Source: Rhodoferax sp.
GTDB lineage: Bacteria; Pseudomonadota; Gammaproteobacteria; Burkholderiales; Burkholderiaceae_C
Reading direction: 5' to 3'
DNA: 64,000 bases
NCBI GenBank assembly: GCA_013791765.1
Contig: VMTC01000049.1
Coordinates: forward strand, 1-64,000
The position numbers and the translations under genes are program-made. Numbering within the stretch: the stretch's first letter is position 1; each line of letters opens with the position of its first letter. The notes under the pieces were generated by a model, which was given only the letters and a program-made list of their open reading frames with translations, did not search any database and was not told the DNA's origin. Positions 10,501-18,833 of this stretch are shown one piece after another.

Positions 10501-10669
10501 CGCCATCGGCACGGGGGTGATCGGCGGCATCCTGACCGGCACCACGCTGGCGGTGATTTTTGTACCGATCTTTTTTGTGGTGGTGCGTACGCTGTTCAAA
10601 GACAGCGCACGCCAGCAGCAAGTTCACCTTGAACAGGCAGCGCACATGGGAGTGCATTCGCATGAATAA
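7514..10669 (+). CDS. RND multidrug efflux transporter (AcrB/MexB, HAE1 family)
   Basis: 1051-residue proton-driven inner-membrane pump with the HAE1 start MAKFFIDRPIFAWVIALFI. The proton-relay aspartates lie in GIVVDDAIVVVENV at residues 407-408, as in E. coli AcrB, and the partner lysine is in GLSAKNAILIIEF (about 936). Twelve membrane spans and two large periplasmic loops fit the length. The phenylalanine-rich porter region and the QLPPGATRDRT segment are recognisable. It is preceded by a good ribosome site (AAGGAG) and overlaps the outer-membrane gene by 8 bases, so stoichiometric expression with both partners is likely. Substrates cannot be deduced beyond hydrophobic or amphiphilic compounds. 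Confidence 0.96.
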   Translation: MAKFFIDRPIFAWVIALFIIVMGSVAITQLPIAQYPPVAPPSIVISASYPGASAQTLEDSVLSIVEQEMNGSPGLLYMESVAQANGSGSITLSFQPGTNPDLAQVDVQNRLSRASPRLPSAVTQQGVRVDKARSNFLLFTILSSDDPAMDPVALGDYASRSILPELQRINGVGQAQLFGTERAMRIWIDPAKLQGFKLSASDVTAAIRAQNAQVSAGEIGSLPNVAGQGIAATVVVSGQLTSVAEFGNVVLRANLDGSSVRLKDVARIELGAQAYATSARLNGKPSTGIGVQLSPSGNALATAKAVRTRMAELEKFFPKGVSWAIPYDSSRFIETSLRQVAETLLEAIALVFLVMFLFLQDWRYTLIPTLVVPVALLGTFATLLAFGFSINVLTMFAMVLVIGIVVDDAIVVVENVERIMSEEGLSPLDATRKAMGQISGAIIGVTVVLISVFVPLGFFSGSIGNIYRQFAAVMGVSIAFSAFLALSLTPALCATLLKPVEAGHHHAKTGFFGWFNRGFAKTAKGYEKGVAKMLPRAARYLVIYLAIVAGAAWTYQRLPTSFLPNEDQGTMLVNVQLPPGATRDRTLAVMEQVEGFVLKQPEVQGMVSVLGFSFSGQGQNAALAFVTLKDWSERKGAGSSAQAVAGRAFGALSGIRDAFIFPLSPPPIPELGSSSGFSFRLQDRAGLGHEALLGARNQLVGMASKSKVLTQVRPDGLEDAPQLQLDIDRDKASALGVSFEAINATISTALGSSYANDFPNAGRLQRVMVQADAPARMQPDDLLRLNVKGNAGQMVPLSAFASTRWVTGAMQTVRYNGYPAMRIGGSAAPGYSTGAALAEMEQLASQLPAGFGFEWTGTSREEKLAGSQAMILYGFAILSVFLCLAALYESWTIPLAVVLVVPLGVLGVILATLLRVYANDVYFQVGLITIIGLSAKNAILIIEFAKDLQAQGKSVIASALEAAHLRFRPIVMTSLAFTLGVLPLALASGAGSASQRAIGTGVIGGILTGTTLAVIFVPIFFVVVRTLFKDSARQQQVHLEQAAHMGVHSHE

Positions 10670-12161
10670 GAAATATATGCCTTTTAGGCCACTAGCCCGC
10701 GTGGCTATTGCACATGCAGCTACCTTGTTGATAGCAGGCTGTTCACTCATGCCGACCTTCGAGCGCCCGCCGGCACCGGTGGCCACGCAGTGGCCCGGCA
10801 CCGCAGCCACGGCGGGCAGCACGCTAGCGGCCGCTGAACTGGCCTGGCAGGACTTTTTCACCGATGCCACGCTCAAACAGCTGATTGACACGGCACTTCG
10901 CAACAACCGCGACCAGCGCATTGCACTGTTACGCGTAGAGCAGGCGCGCGCCCAACTGGGCATCCGGCGTGCGGATCAGTTTCCCACGCTGGCCGCCACC
11001 GCCACGGGTTCGCGCACGCCCAGCAGCTCCGGCGGCATCAACAGCAGCTACGCGGCCGGACTGACCGTGACGGCCTACGAGCTTGATTTCTTTGGCCGCG
11101 TCGCCAGCCTCAAGGAACAGGCGCTGGCCCAGTATCTGGCCACCTTTGATGCCAGCCAGACCACGCAGATCAGCCTGATCGCCACCGTGGCGCAGGGCTG
11201 GATCAACCTGCTGGCCGACGAAGAACTGCTCGCCGCGTCACACCAGACGCTGGCCACACGCCAGGATTCGCTCAAGCTGGTCAGCTTGCGCCTGCAGTAT
11301 GGCGCCAGCTCCGAGCTGGACCAGAACCTGGCCGAGTCGCTCTTGCAGGGCGCGCGCGTCACGCTGGCGCAGCAGACGCAAAAGCGCGCGCTCGACGAGA
11401 ACGCGCTGGTGCTGCTGCTGGGCCAGGCCCTGCCCGAGGCGGCGCGGCAACGTCTGCAAGCCAGGCCGGCTGCTACGCAAGCAGCGCCAGGCCAGAGCGC
11501 TGCGCTACCCAATGCGCCAGCCGGCGGACTCACGCAACTGCAGTTTGCCGAACTACCGGCCGGCCTGCCCTCGGACCTGCTCACGCGCCGCCCCGACATT
11601 CGCCAGGCCGAGCAGCTGCTGATCGCCAGCAACGCCAACATCGGTGCCGCCCGGGCCGCGTTTTTTCCGCGCATTGCGCTGACCGCCGGTGCCGGGTCAG
11701 CCAGCAGCGAACTCGCTGGCTTGTTCAAGAACGGTTCCTGGGGCTTTACGCTGGCCCCAAACCTGGTGCTCCCGATTTTTGACGCCGGACGCAACCAGGC
11801 CAATCTGGACGCGGCCCAAGTCGGACGCGACATTGCCGTGGCGCAGTATGAACAGGCGATTCAAAGCGCATTCCGTGAAGTGGCCGATGCACTGGCCGGG
11901 CGCGACACGCTCGCCAGCCAGCTGCGAGCCAGCCAGGCGCAACTGCAGGCCGAGGCCGGGCGCGCGCGCCTGACCCAACTGCGCTACGACAACGGCGCTG
12001 CCAGTCAACTCGAATGGTTAGATGCCCAGCGCTCCCTGTTTGCCGCCCAACAGGCGCTGGTGCAAACCCGCCTGGCCTACCTGCACAACCAGATCGCGCT
12101 GTACAAGACGCTGGGGGGTGGGGTCGTCACCCAAGCGGCTGCCGCTGCGTCAGCCCAATGA
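10662..12161 (+). CDS. RND efflux outer-membrane lipoprotein (OprM/NodT family)
   Basis: 499-residue TolC-like outer-membrane factor that completes the pump. The signal peptide ends in the lipobox IAGC, then comes the family start LMPTFERP, two repeated outer-membrane efflux domains (about 70-260 and 290-480) and the conserved TRRPDIRQAEQ segment near residue 308. The start overlaps the pump stop codon. The signal peptide is odd: bases 10671-10732, coding residues 4-24, match the chromosome's interspersed repeat (GCCCGCGT core and CATGCAGCTA), so the export signal seems built from repeat DNA. An interspersed copy also lies 41 bases past the stop. Confidence 0.93.
   Translation: MNKKYMPFRPLARVAIAHAATLLIAGCSLMPTFERPPAPVATQWPGTAATAGSTLAAAELAWQDFFTDATLKQLIDTALRNNRDQRIALLRVEQARAQLGIRRADQFPTLAATATGSRTPSSSGGINSSYAAGLTVTAYELDFFGRVASLKEQALAQYLATFDASQTTQISLIATVAQGWINLLADEELLAASHQTLATRQDSLKLVSLRLQYGASSELDQNLAESLLQGARVTLAQQTQKRALDENALVLLLGQALPEAARQRLQARPAATQAAPGQSAALPNAPAGGLTQLQFAELPAGLPSDLLTRRPDIRQAEQLLIASNANIGAARAAFFPRIALTAGAGSASSELAGLFKNGSWGFTLAPNLVLPIFDAGRNQANLDAAQVGRDIAVAQYEQAIQSAFREVADALAGRDTLASQLRASQAQLQAEAGRARLTQLRYDNGAASQLEWLDAQRSLFAAQQALVQTRLAYLHNQIALYKTLGGGVVTQAAAAASAQ
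10671..10732 (-). repeat. Interspersed repeat copy inside a signal-peptide coding region
   Basis: The segment AGGCCACTAGCCCGCGTGG followed by TATTGCACATGCAGCTA aligns with intergenic copies such as 45857-45912 (GCCTCTAGCCCGCGTG, then TATGCGTATGCAGCTA). It is read in frame as residues 4-24 of the outer-membrane efflux lipoprotein and supplies most of its hydrophobic core. Confidence 0.6.
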
Positions 12162-12202
12162 CTCGGTCGTTCGCGTCGCTTGCTTGGCGCAGGTTTCTAC
12201 TG

Positions 12203-12262
12203 TTAATTAAATAGCTGCTTGCGCACAGTTGACGAATACAGGCTGGATTCTTATAAATTTCT
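12203..12262 (+). repeat. About 60-bp interspersed repeat, copy 2
   Basis: Begins TTAATTAAATAGCTGCTTGC and ends GGATTCTTATAAATTTC, with a degenerate centre (ATACAGGCTGG). It lies 41 bases past the end of the efflux operon. Confidence 0.7.
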
Positions 12263-12630
12263 AGCGGAGTCAGCGAATCTTGCGGGGGCCTGATGCCACC
12301 CTGCACGAAACGAACGATCCAGCGTTAGTGGACGCTGTAGTAGCGAGACTGAATCAAGTGAAGGCGCCGAGGCTTCTAAGCCTCCCGTCAAGTTGACCGA
12401 CTACAGTTCTCGCCACCTGCAATCGAAGGTCACGTTTCGCGAGGTGACCGTCAAATGCCCCCCGATGGGGCTGGCATAAGGAGTAAGGTTAGATTGTGCG
12501 AAGCCGCGATCTGAACCATTTGTTGGACGAGCCCGGTTCAACCCCTCGTTCCAGCGCAGGGAGCGCCAACTTTAGGCCTCGAGGTCCAGGTCCGACGGTC
12601 GTGCAGATCGCGGTCCAGGGCCAGTGACAT
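12263..12630. other. Gene-free stretch with several small hairpins
   Basis: No open frame with a recognisable product. Three hairpins follow closely: GAGGCTT/AAGCCTC near 12370-12386, GGTCAC/GTGACC near 12428-12449, and ATGCC-CCCC/GGGG-GGCAT near 12454-12476. A short protein-like stretch without a start (HETNDPALVDAVVARLNQV in the + frame near 12306-12362) suggests a decayed gene. No U-run follows any hairpin. It could be a relic of an inserted gene or a structured RNA; neither can be shown here. Confidence 0.35.
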
Positions 12631-12828
12631 CTAGATCAAGGGTTTTTCTTCGGTGGGTACAGGATCAGCCTCATCCGGGATCTTGGGGTCGTCAGACACA
12701 TGATGTTCCATCGGCGTCTTCTTGCCCGGCTGCGGCGTCTTATCCGCACCTGGCGCAACCTCTTCACCGTGGTGGTGCTTCTCTTGCTGCACCTTCTTGT
12801 CGTGGGCAATGTTGCGCGGGTCAGTCAT
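12631..12828 (-). CDS. Small hydrophilic His/Lys/Pro-rich protein, unknown function
   Basis: 65 residues starting MTDPRNIAHDKKVQQEKHHH, with no membrane segment or signal peptide. Composition is dominated by charged residues and Pro, with HHH near residue 18 and HH near residue 42, so it is probably disordered. The ATG at 12828 is preferred over the longer frame because AGGAG lies 11 bases upstream and the upstream extension has different composition. It sits alone between gene-poor stretches. I do not recognise a family with certainty; stress-related disordered proteins of this kind are common in Burkholderiales, but that is only an impression. Confidence 0.65.
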   Translation of the reverse strand: MTDPRNIAHDKKVQQEKHHHGEEVAPGADKTPQPGKKTPMEHHVSDDPKIPDEADPVPTEEKPLI

Positions 12829-12956
12829 GGCATGCTCTCCTGAAAAATAAGCAGATCGAATTGTCGCCCGAAGACCGTCCCCCTCCAGTAGGACAAGCCG
12901 CCATCGGAGCTCGGACAACACCGGCATCGAGACTCACTGATTGCACCCGGCGATGC

Positions 12957-13019
12957 CTGGTTGACGACATTTACCGTGGCCGGTTGACGACATCGATGTT
13001 GGCCGGTTAGCGGCACAAG
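12957..13019. repeat. Tandem 23-bp units resembling an IS21-type end
   Basis: Units begin CTGGTTGACGACAT (12957), CCGGTTGACGACAT (12980) and CCGGTTAGCGGCA (13003), spaced exactly 23 bases. Regular repeats of about this size are found in the ends of IS21-family elements, where transposase binds. No transposase gene is near, so this may be an orphan end left by a past insertion. The rest of 12829-13176 holds only the leader of the alcohol dehydrogenase gene. Confidence 0.45.
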
Positions 13020-13176
13020 AGTCAGTCATTCACCAGGAGGAATCACTTTTTTCACCCCCAGCCCATTGGTCTCCAAGAATAGGCGAGGCGTTTACCCTGA
13101 CGCACTAACCGCGTATCATTTTAAATTGCCATTTCGAGCCACGCTCGAAGTCCCATTCACTACCAAAGGAGCAAAT

Positions 13177-14274
13177 ATGTCCAGCATGATGAAAGCCGCG
13201 GTATTTGTAGAACCCGGACGCATTGAACTTGTTGACAAGCGAATCCCAGACGTGGGCCCCAACGATGCGTTGATCCGCATCACAACCACCACCATTTGCG
13301 GGACCGATATTCATATTCTGAAGGGCGAGTACCCCGTAGCCAAGGGTCTGACCATTGGACATGAGCCTGTTGGCGTCATCGAAAAACTGGGCAGCGCTGT
13401 TCAGGGTTACAAAGAAGGCCAGCGCGTCATTGCTGGCGCAATTTGCCCCAATTTCAACTCCTATGCAGCGCAGGATGGAGCGCCATCACAGGACGGTAGC
13501 TACCTTATCCCTTCCGGACTTTGTGGTTGCCACGGCTTAAAAGCTACCGCAGGTTGGCGCTTTGGCAATCTGATTGACGGCACGCAGGCTGAGTATGTGC
13601 TGGTTCCTGACGCAGAGGGCAATCTGGCGCCCATTCCAGATGGCTTGACCGATGAACAGGTACTGATGTGCCCGGACATCATGTCTACCGGTTTCAAGGG
13701 CGCTGAGAACGCCAACATCAGAATTGGTGACACAGTGGTGATCTTTGCCCAAGGTCCGATTGGTTTGTGTGCCACTGCTGGGGCTCGTTTACTCGGTGCC
13801 AGCACCATCATTACCGTCGACGGCAACGATCACCGTCTGGGTATTTCCAAGAAAATGGGCGCGGACTTGACCCTGAACTTCAAGAACTGCGACGTGGTCG
13901 CTGAAATCATGAAGATCACCAATGGGCGCGGCGCGGATTCGGCTATTGAAGCGCTGGGCACACAGGCTACATTTGAGTCGGCGCTGCGTGTGCTCAAGCC
14001 CGGTGGCACCCTATCGAGCTTGGGGGTGTATTCCAGCGACTTAAACATACCGCTTTCCGCTTTTGCCGCCGGACTCGGTGACCACAGAATCAATACAGCG
14101 CTGTGCCCAGGCGGCAAGGAACGCATGCGTCGCCTGCTTAATGTGGTTGCTTCCGGCCGGGTCGACCTTGGTGTTTTGGTGACCCACTCGTACAAGCTAG
14201 AAGACATCGTCGCGGCTTACGACCTGTTCGCCCATCAGCGTGATGGTGTTCTCAAGATTGCTATTAAGCCGTAA
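13177..14274 (+). CDS. Zinc-dependent alcohol dehydrogenase, secondary-alcohol type
   Basis: 365-residue medium-chain dehydrogenase. The catalytic zinc ligands are recognisable as Cys in TICGTDIH (about 39), His in IGHEPVG (about 61) and Asp in CPDIMSTGFKGAENA, the last matching the Cys/His/Asp pattern of bacterial isopropanol dehydrogenases. The nucleotide-binding motif is FAQGPIGLCATAGA. The Cys-rich structural-zinc lobe of classic ADHs is absent, also as in that subgroup. AAAGGAG stands 5 bases before the ATG at 13177. Base composition is visibly lower in GC than the neighbours, and the gene is flanked by IS-end-like repeats and an interspersed repeat, suggesting acquisition. It probably acts on short secondary alcohols or ketones; substrate is inference. 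Confidence 0.88.
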   Translation: MSSMMKAAVFVEPGRIELVDKRIPDVGPNDALIRITTTTICGTDIHILKGEYPVAKGLTIGHEPVGVIEKLGSAVQGYKEGQRVIAGAICPNFNSYAAQDGAPSQDGSYLIPSGLCGCHGLKATAGWRFGNLIDGTQAEYVLVPDAEGNLAPIPDGLTDEQVLMCPDIMSTGFKGAENANIRIGDTVVIFAQGPIGLCATAGARLLGASTIITVDGNDHRLGISKKMGADLTLNFKNCDVVAEIMKITNGRGADSAIEALGTQATFESALRVLKPGGTLSSLGVYSSDLNIPLSAFAAGLGDHRINTALCPGGKERMRRLLNVVASGRVDLGVLVTHSYKLEDIVAAYDLFAHQRDGVLKIAIKP

Positions 14275-14500
14275 AGCTAACCTGAAAACGAGTCATTTGC
14301 CCCGTTTTGGCGGTGTTTCTTTTTTGATGTTTTGCTGTAACTGCGAAGTCAACATAAAACCCGGTCGTATCGATCATGCCAGTCAATGGGTAGTATTCAA
14401 CGTCGGCTATCTGGCAGGTAGTTTTGAAAATGCTATAGCCGCAATGTGTCTTCAGGCATCGCTCACACTTGCAGGTCTTCGCTTAGTTTTGGAGTCTTAT

Positions 14501-14565
14501 GAATTATATTAATAGCTGCCAACGCATATTCAACGCGGGCTAGAGGCCATATTCTTATAAATTCT
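14501..14565 (+). repeat. About 60-bp interspersed repeat, copy 3
   Basis: Well-preserved copy: ATTAATAGCTGCC at the left, GCGGGCTAGAGGCCATAT in the centre, TCTTATAAATTC at the right. Its right end supplies the stop codon of eda on the other strand. The 280-base gap 14275-14554 otherwise shows no convincing gene. Confidence 0.8.
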
Positions 14566-15181
14566 TGGTAGCGCGCGCCAGTTCGGTGATGCGCGCCCAG
14601 TCGCCCTGCGCCAAGGCGTCAAAGGGCACCAGCCAGGAGCCACCGACGCACAGCACATTGGGCAGTGCCAGCAAATCGGGGGCGTTCTGCAGTGTCACAC
14701 CACCGGTCGGGCAAAACCTGACGTCAAAGAACGGACCGCTCCAGGCTTTGAGCATGGCCGCGCCGCCCGCCTGCAGCGCCGGGAAGAACTTCAGTTCGGT
14801 AAAGCCTGATTCCAGCGCCTGCATGATCTCGCTGCCGGTCGCCACGCCCGGCAACAGCGCCAGACCGACATCGCGGCACGCCTGACCTACGGCCGGGGTA
14901 AAGCCGGGACTCACCGCAAATTGGGCACCGGCCATGGCGGCGGCCTGGGCATCGGCGCGGCTACGCACGGTGCCGGCGCCGACCACGGCCTCGGGCACGT
15001 CCCGGGCAATGGCCTCGATGCAGGCCAGCGCCTGCGGCGTGCGCAGCGTCACCTCCAGCATGCGGATGCCGCCAGCGACTAAGGCGCGCGCCATCGGCAC
15101 GGCGTGCGCCAGGTCGTTCAACACAATCACCGGGATCACCGGCGCGTCCTGCATCACTTGCAGTGCGGTCAAATTCTTCAT
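14555..15181 (-). CDS. eda: 2-dehydro-3-deoxyphosphogluconate (KDPG) aldolase
   Basis: 208-residue class I aldolase that splits KDPG into pyruvate and glyceraldehyde 3-phosphate, the second Entner-Doudoroff step. Family landmarks are MLEVTLRTPQAL with the catalytic Glu, VGAGTVRS, the KFFPA motif containing the Schiff-base lysine (LKFFPALQAGG), and RFCPTGGVT. The ATG at 15181 is preferred over a TTG seven codons upstream. It lies 32 bases downstream of edd on the same strand, the usual edd-eda operon. The last codons and the stop (ATKNL, then TAA) fall inside the start of an interspersed repeat, so the repeat arrived right at the gene's end. Confidence 0.95.
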   Translation of the reverse strand: MKNLTALQVMQDAPVIPVIVLNDLAHAVPMARALVAGGIRMLEVTLRTPQALACIEAIARDVPEAVVGAGTVRSRADAQAAAMAGAQFAVSPGFTPAVGQACRDVGLALLPGVATGSEIMQALESGFTELKFFPALQAGGAAMLKAWSGPFFDVRFCPTGGVTLQNAPDLLALPNVLCVGGSWLVPFDALAQGDWARITELARATKNL

Positions 15182-15213
15182 AGGTGTTGTCTCAATTTCC
15201 AAGTGAATTCAAA

Positions 15214-17034
<1,821 letters not shown>

Positions 17035-17050
17035 GATTTCCTCAAATATT

Positions 17051-17125
17051 GGTAACTTAATTACATTTACCATGTTACTCGGAGTCTATAGCCCTGTTTG
17101 CTTTGGCAGTTACCAGAGAGTTACC
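17051..17125. promoter_or_regulatory. Candidate edd operator region (GGTAA/TTACC sites)
   Basis: Between divergent edd and pdxH lies GGTAACTTAATTACA (17051-17065). Its reverse complement, TGTAATTAAGTTACC, resembles the HexR site TGTAATTAAATTACA known from gammaproteobacteria. It overlaps a GGTAA...TTACC inverted repeat (17051-17071). Two direct GTTACC copies follow at 17109 and 17120. Position right before the edd start codon supports repression of edd-eda; the regulator is not identified. Confidence 0.45.
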
Positions 17126-17181
17126 ACGCTCGCTGAGCACCTGTGCGGCGCCAAGATCAACCTGCCTATACTCACCCAACT

Positions 17182-17835
17182 ATGACCTCCATCGCCGACC
17201 TCCGCAAAAGCTACGAACGCGCCGAACTCAACGAAGACGCTTCCCACCCCGACCCGCTGCAGCAGTTTGACAAATGGTTAAGAGAAGCCATCTCAAGCGA
17301 AGTGCCCGAACCCAACGCCATGACCGTGGCCACCGTGGCCAGCAACCTGCGCCCGAGCACACGCGTGGTGCTGATCAAGGGCTATGACGTGCGTGGCATC
17401 ACCTGGTTCACGAACTATGAGAGCCGCAAGGGCCAGGAACTAGCGGGCAACCCCTATGCCGCGCTGCAGTTTCATTGGGTGGAACTGGAGCGCGTGGTGC
17501 GCATCGAGGGCTTGGTAGAAAAAATAAGCGACGAAGAAAGCGACAGCTACTTTCACAGCCGGCCACTCGATTCCCGCATTGGCGCCTGGGCCAGCCCGCA
17601 AAGCCAGGTGATCTCGGGGCGCGGCGTGCTGGTGGCGAACGCGGCCAAATATGGTGCCAAATTCTTGCTCAACCCGCCGCGCCCGCCGCACTGGGGTGGC
17701 TACCGGCTTGAGCCCGATAGCTGGCAATTCTGGCAAGGCCGCAAAAGCCGCCTACATGACCGGTTGCGCTACAGCCTGGAAAGTTCAGGCCCGAACGGCG
17801 CGCCGCCTTGGTTGCGCGAGCGGCTTGCGCCTTGA
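17182..17835 (+). CDS. pdxH: Pyridoxine/pyridoxamine 5'-phosphate oxidase
   Basis: 217-residue FMN-dependent oxidase that forms pyridoxal 5'-phosphate from PNP or PMP. Starts with [14 protein letters not shown], then shows the FMN and substrate segments [64 protein letters not shown] and the C-terminal RLHDRLRY...RLAP ending, all characteristic of PdxH. The ATG at 17182 is used; the longer frame would extend into the edd control region. Divergent from edd. Confidence 0.95.
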   Translation: MTSIADLRKSYERAELNEDASHPDPLQQFDKWLREAISSEVPEPNAMTVATVASNLRPSTRVVLIKGYDVRGITWFTNYESRKGQELAGNPYAALQFHWVELERVVRIEGLVEKISDEESDSYFHSRPLDSRIGAWASPQSQVISGRGVLVANAAKYGAKFLLNPPRPPHWGGYRLEPDSWQFWQGRKSRLHDRLRYSLESSGPNGAPPWLRERLAP

Positions 17836-17885
17836 TGGCGTTGGGCCAGCGCAAAACCTGACTGACAAGCCGGCCTACGGGCAGC

Positions 17886-18833
17886 TCACAGCAACCCCAC
17901 CAGCGCCATCACCAGCGTGAGAGTCACCAGCGCCAGGACGGTCGACACCGCCATGCTGGCCGTCACCAGCTCTTCAGCGACCTGATAACGCTGCGAAAAC
18001 AAAAATACATTGGCGCCGATGGGCAATGCCGCGGTCACGACCATCACGCTCAAAGGCAAGCCACTCAGCCCCAAGCCCCAACACAGCAGCGCCACCAGCG
18101 CCGGGAACGCCAGATTCTTGAGCAAACTCAAGCCCAGCGCCGCCTTGAGATGCTCGCCAATGCGCACTACAGTCAGCGTCACGCCCACCAACACCAGGGC
18201 CACCGGACCAAAGGCGTTGCCCAGCAACTGCAGCGGGCGGTCCACCACGTCGGGCAGCACCCAGCCGGTCTGTGCAAACAGCAAGCCCACGATGATCGGC
18301 AAGGGCACTGGATGGATGATGCCGCTGCGCACCGCGCCCAGCACCGTGAGCAGCATGGGCTGACTGCTCCCCTTCCCCGCCGCAGCTTTCTCGCGCGCCA
18401 CCGCCAGCTCCAGCACCACGGTGGCAAAGGTCAGCAACACCAGCGCGTGCACCGAGATCAGCGTGAACAAAGTGATCAAGCCCGCCTGACCGTAAGCCAG
18501 GCCCACCAGCGGGATGCCAATCATCACCGTGTTGCTGAAGGTGGCCGCCAGCGCCAGCACGGCCGCGCGGCGCGTGCCGCCTTGCCAGAACAGAACGAAA
18601 ACAAACAATGCAATAGCCGCCACAAAGTACATCAGCACCGGCCTGAAGTTGAGCTGCTCCACATGCACCGTGCTCATGGTGCGAAACAGCAGCGCGGGTG
18701 TGAGCACCATGAACACCAGATTTGACAAGTCTTTTATGGCCGCATCCCTTATCCATCCTGCACGGCCAGCTATAAAACCAATAGCTACCAGCAAGACCAC
18801 CGGCAGCAGGGAAGAAAGCACCGGGTTGGTCAT
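17886..18833 (-). CDS. AEC-family transporter (auxin efflux carrier superfamily)
   Basis: 315-residue membrane protein with about ten hydrophobic spans, five on each side of a charged central loop (VAREKAAAGKG, about 150), the AEC layout. N-terminal VVLLVAIGFIAGRAGW and ...LVFMVLTPALLFRTM are typical. Bacterial AEC proteins export or import organic acids such as malate or malonate; the substrate cannot be read here. Its start overlaps the stop of the upstream GGDEF/EAL gene by 4 bases (ATGA), so the two are translationally coupled. It ends convergently with pdxH. Confidence 0.88.
   Translation of the reverse strand: MTNPVLSSLLPVVLLVAIGFIAGRAGWIRDAAIKDLSNLVFMVLTPALLFRTMSTVHVEQLNFRPVLMYFVAAIALFVFVLFWQGGTRRAAVLALAATFSNTVMIGIPLVGLAYGQAGLITLFTLISVHALVLLTFATVVLELAVAREKAAAGKGSSQPMLLTVLGAVRSGIIHPVPLPIIVGLLFAQTGWVLPDVVDRPLQLLGNAFGPVALVLVGVTLTVVRIGEHLKAALGLSLLKNLAFPALVALLCWGLGLSGLPLSVMVVTAALPIGANVFLFSQRYQVAEELVTASMAVSTVLALVTLTLVMALVGLL

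Noticed and set aside
14240-14512. 90-codon + frame after the alcohol dehydrogenase
   Set aside because: It starts inside the dehydrogenase gene, lacks a ribosome site and ends in the interspersed repeat; no family-like sequence.
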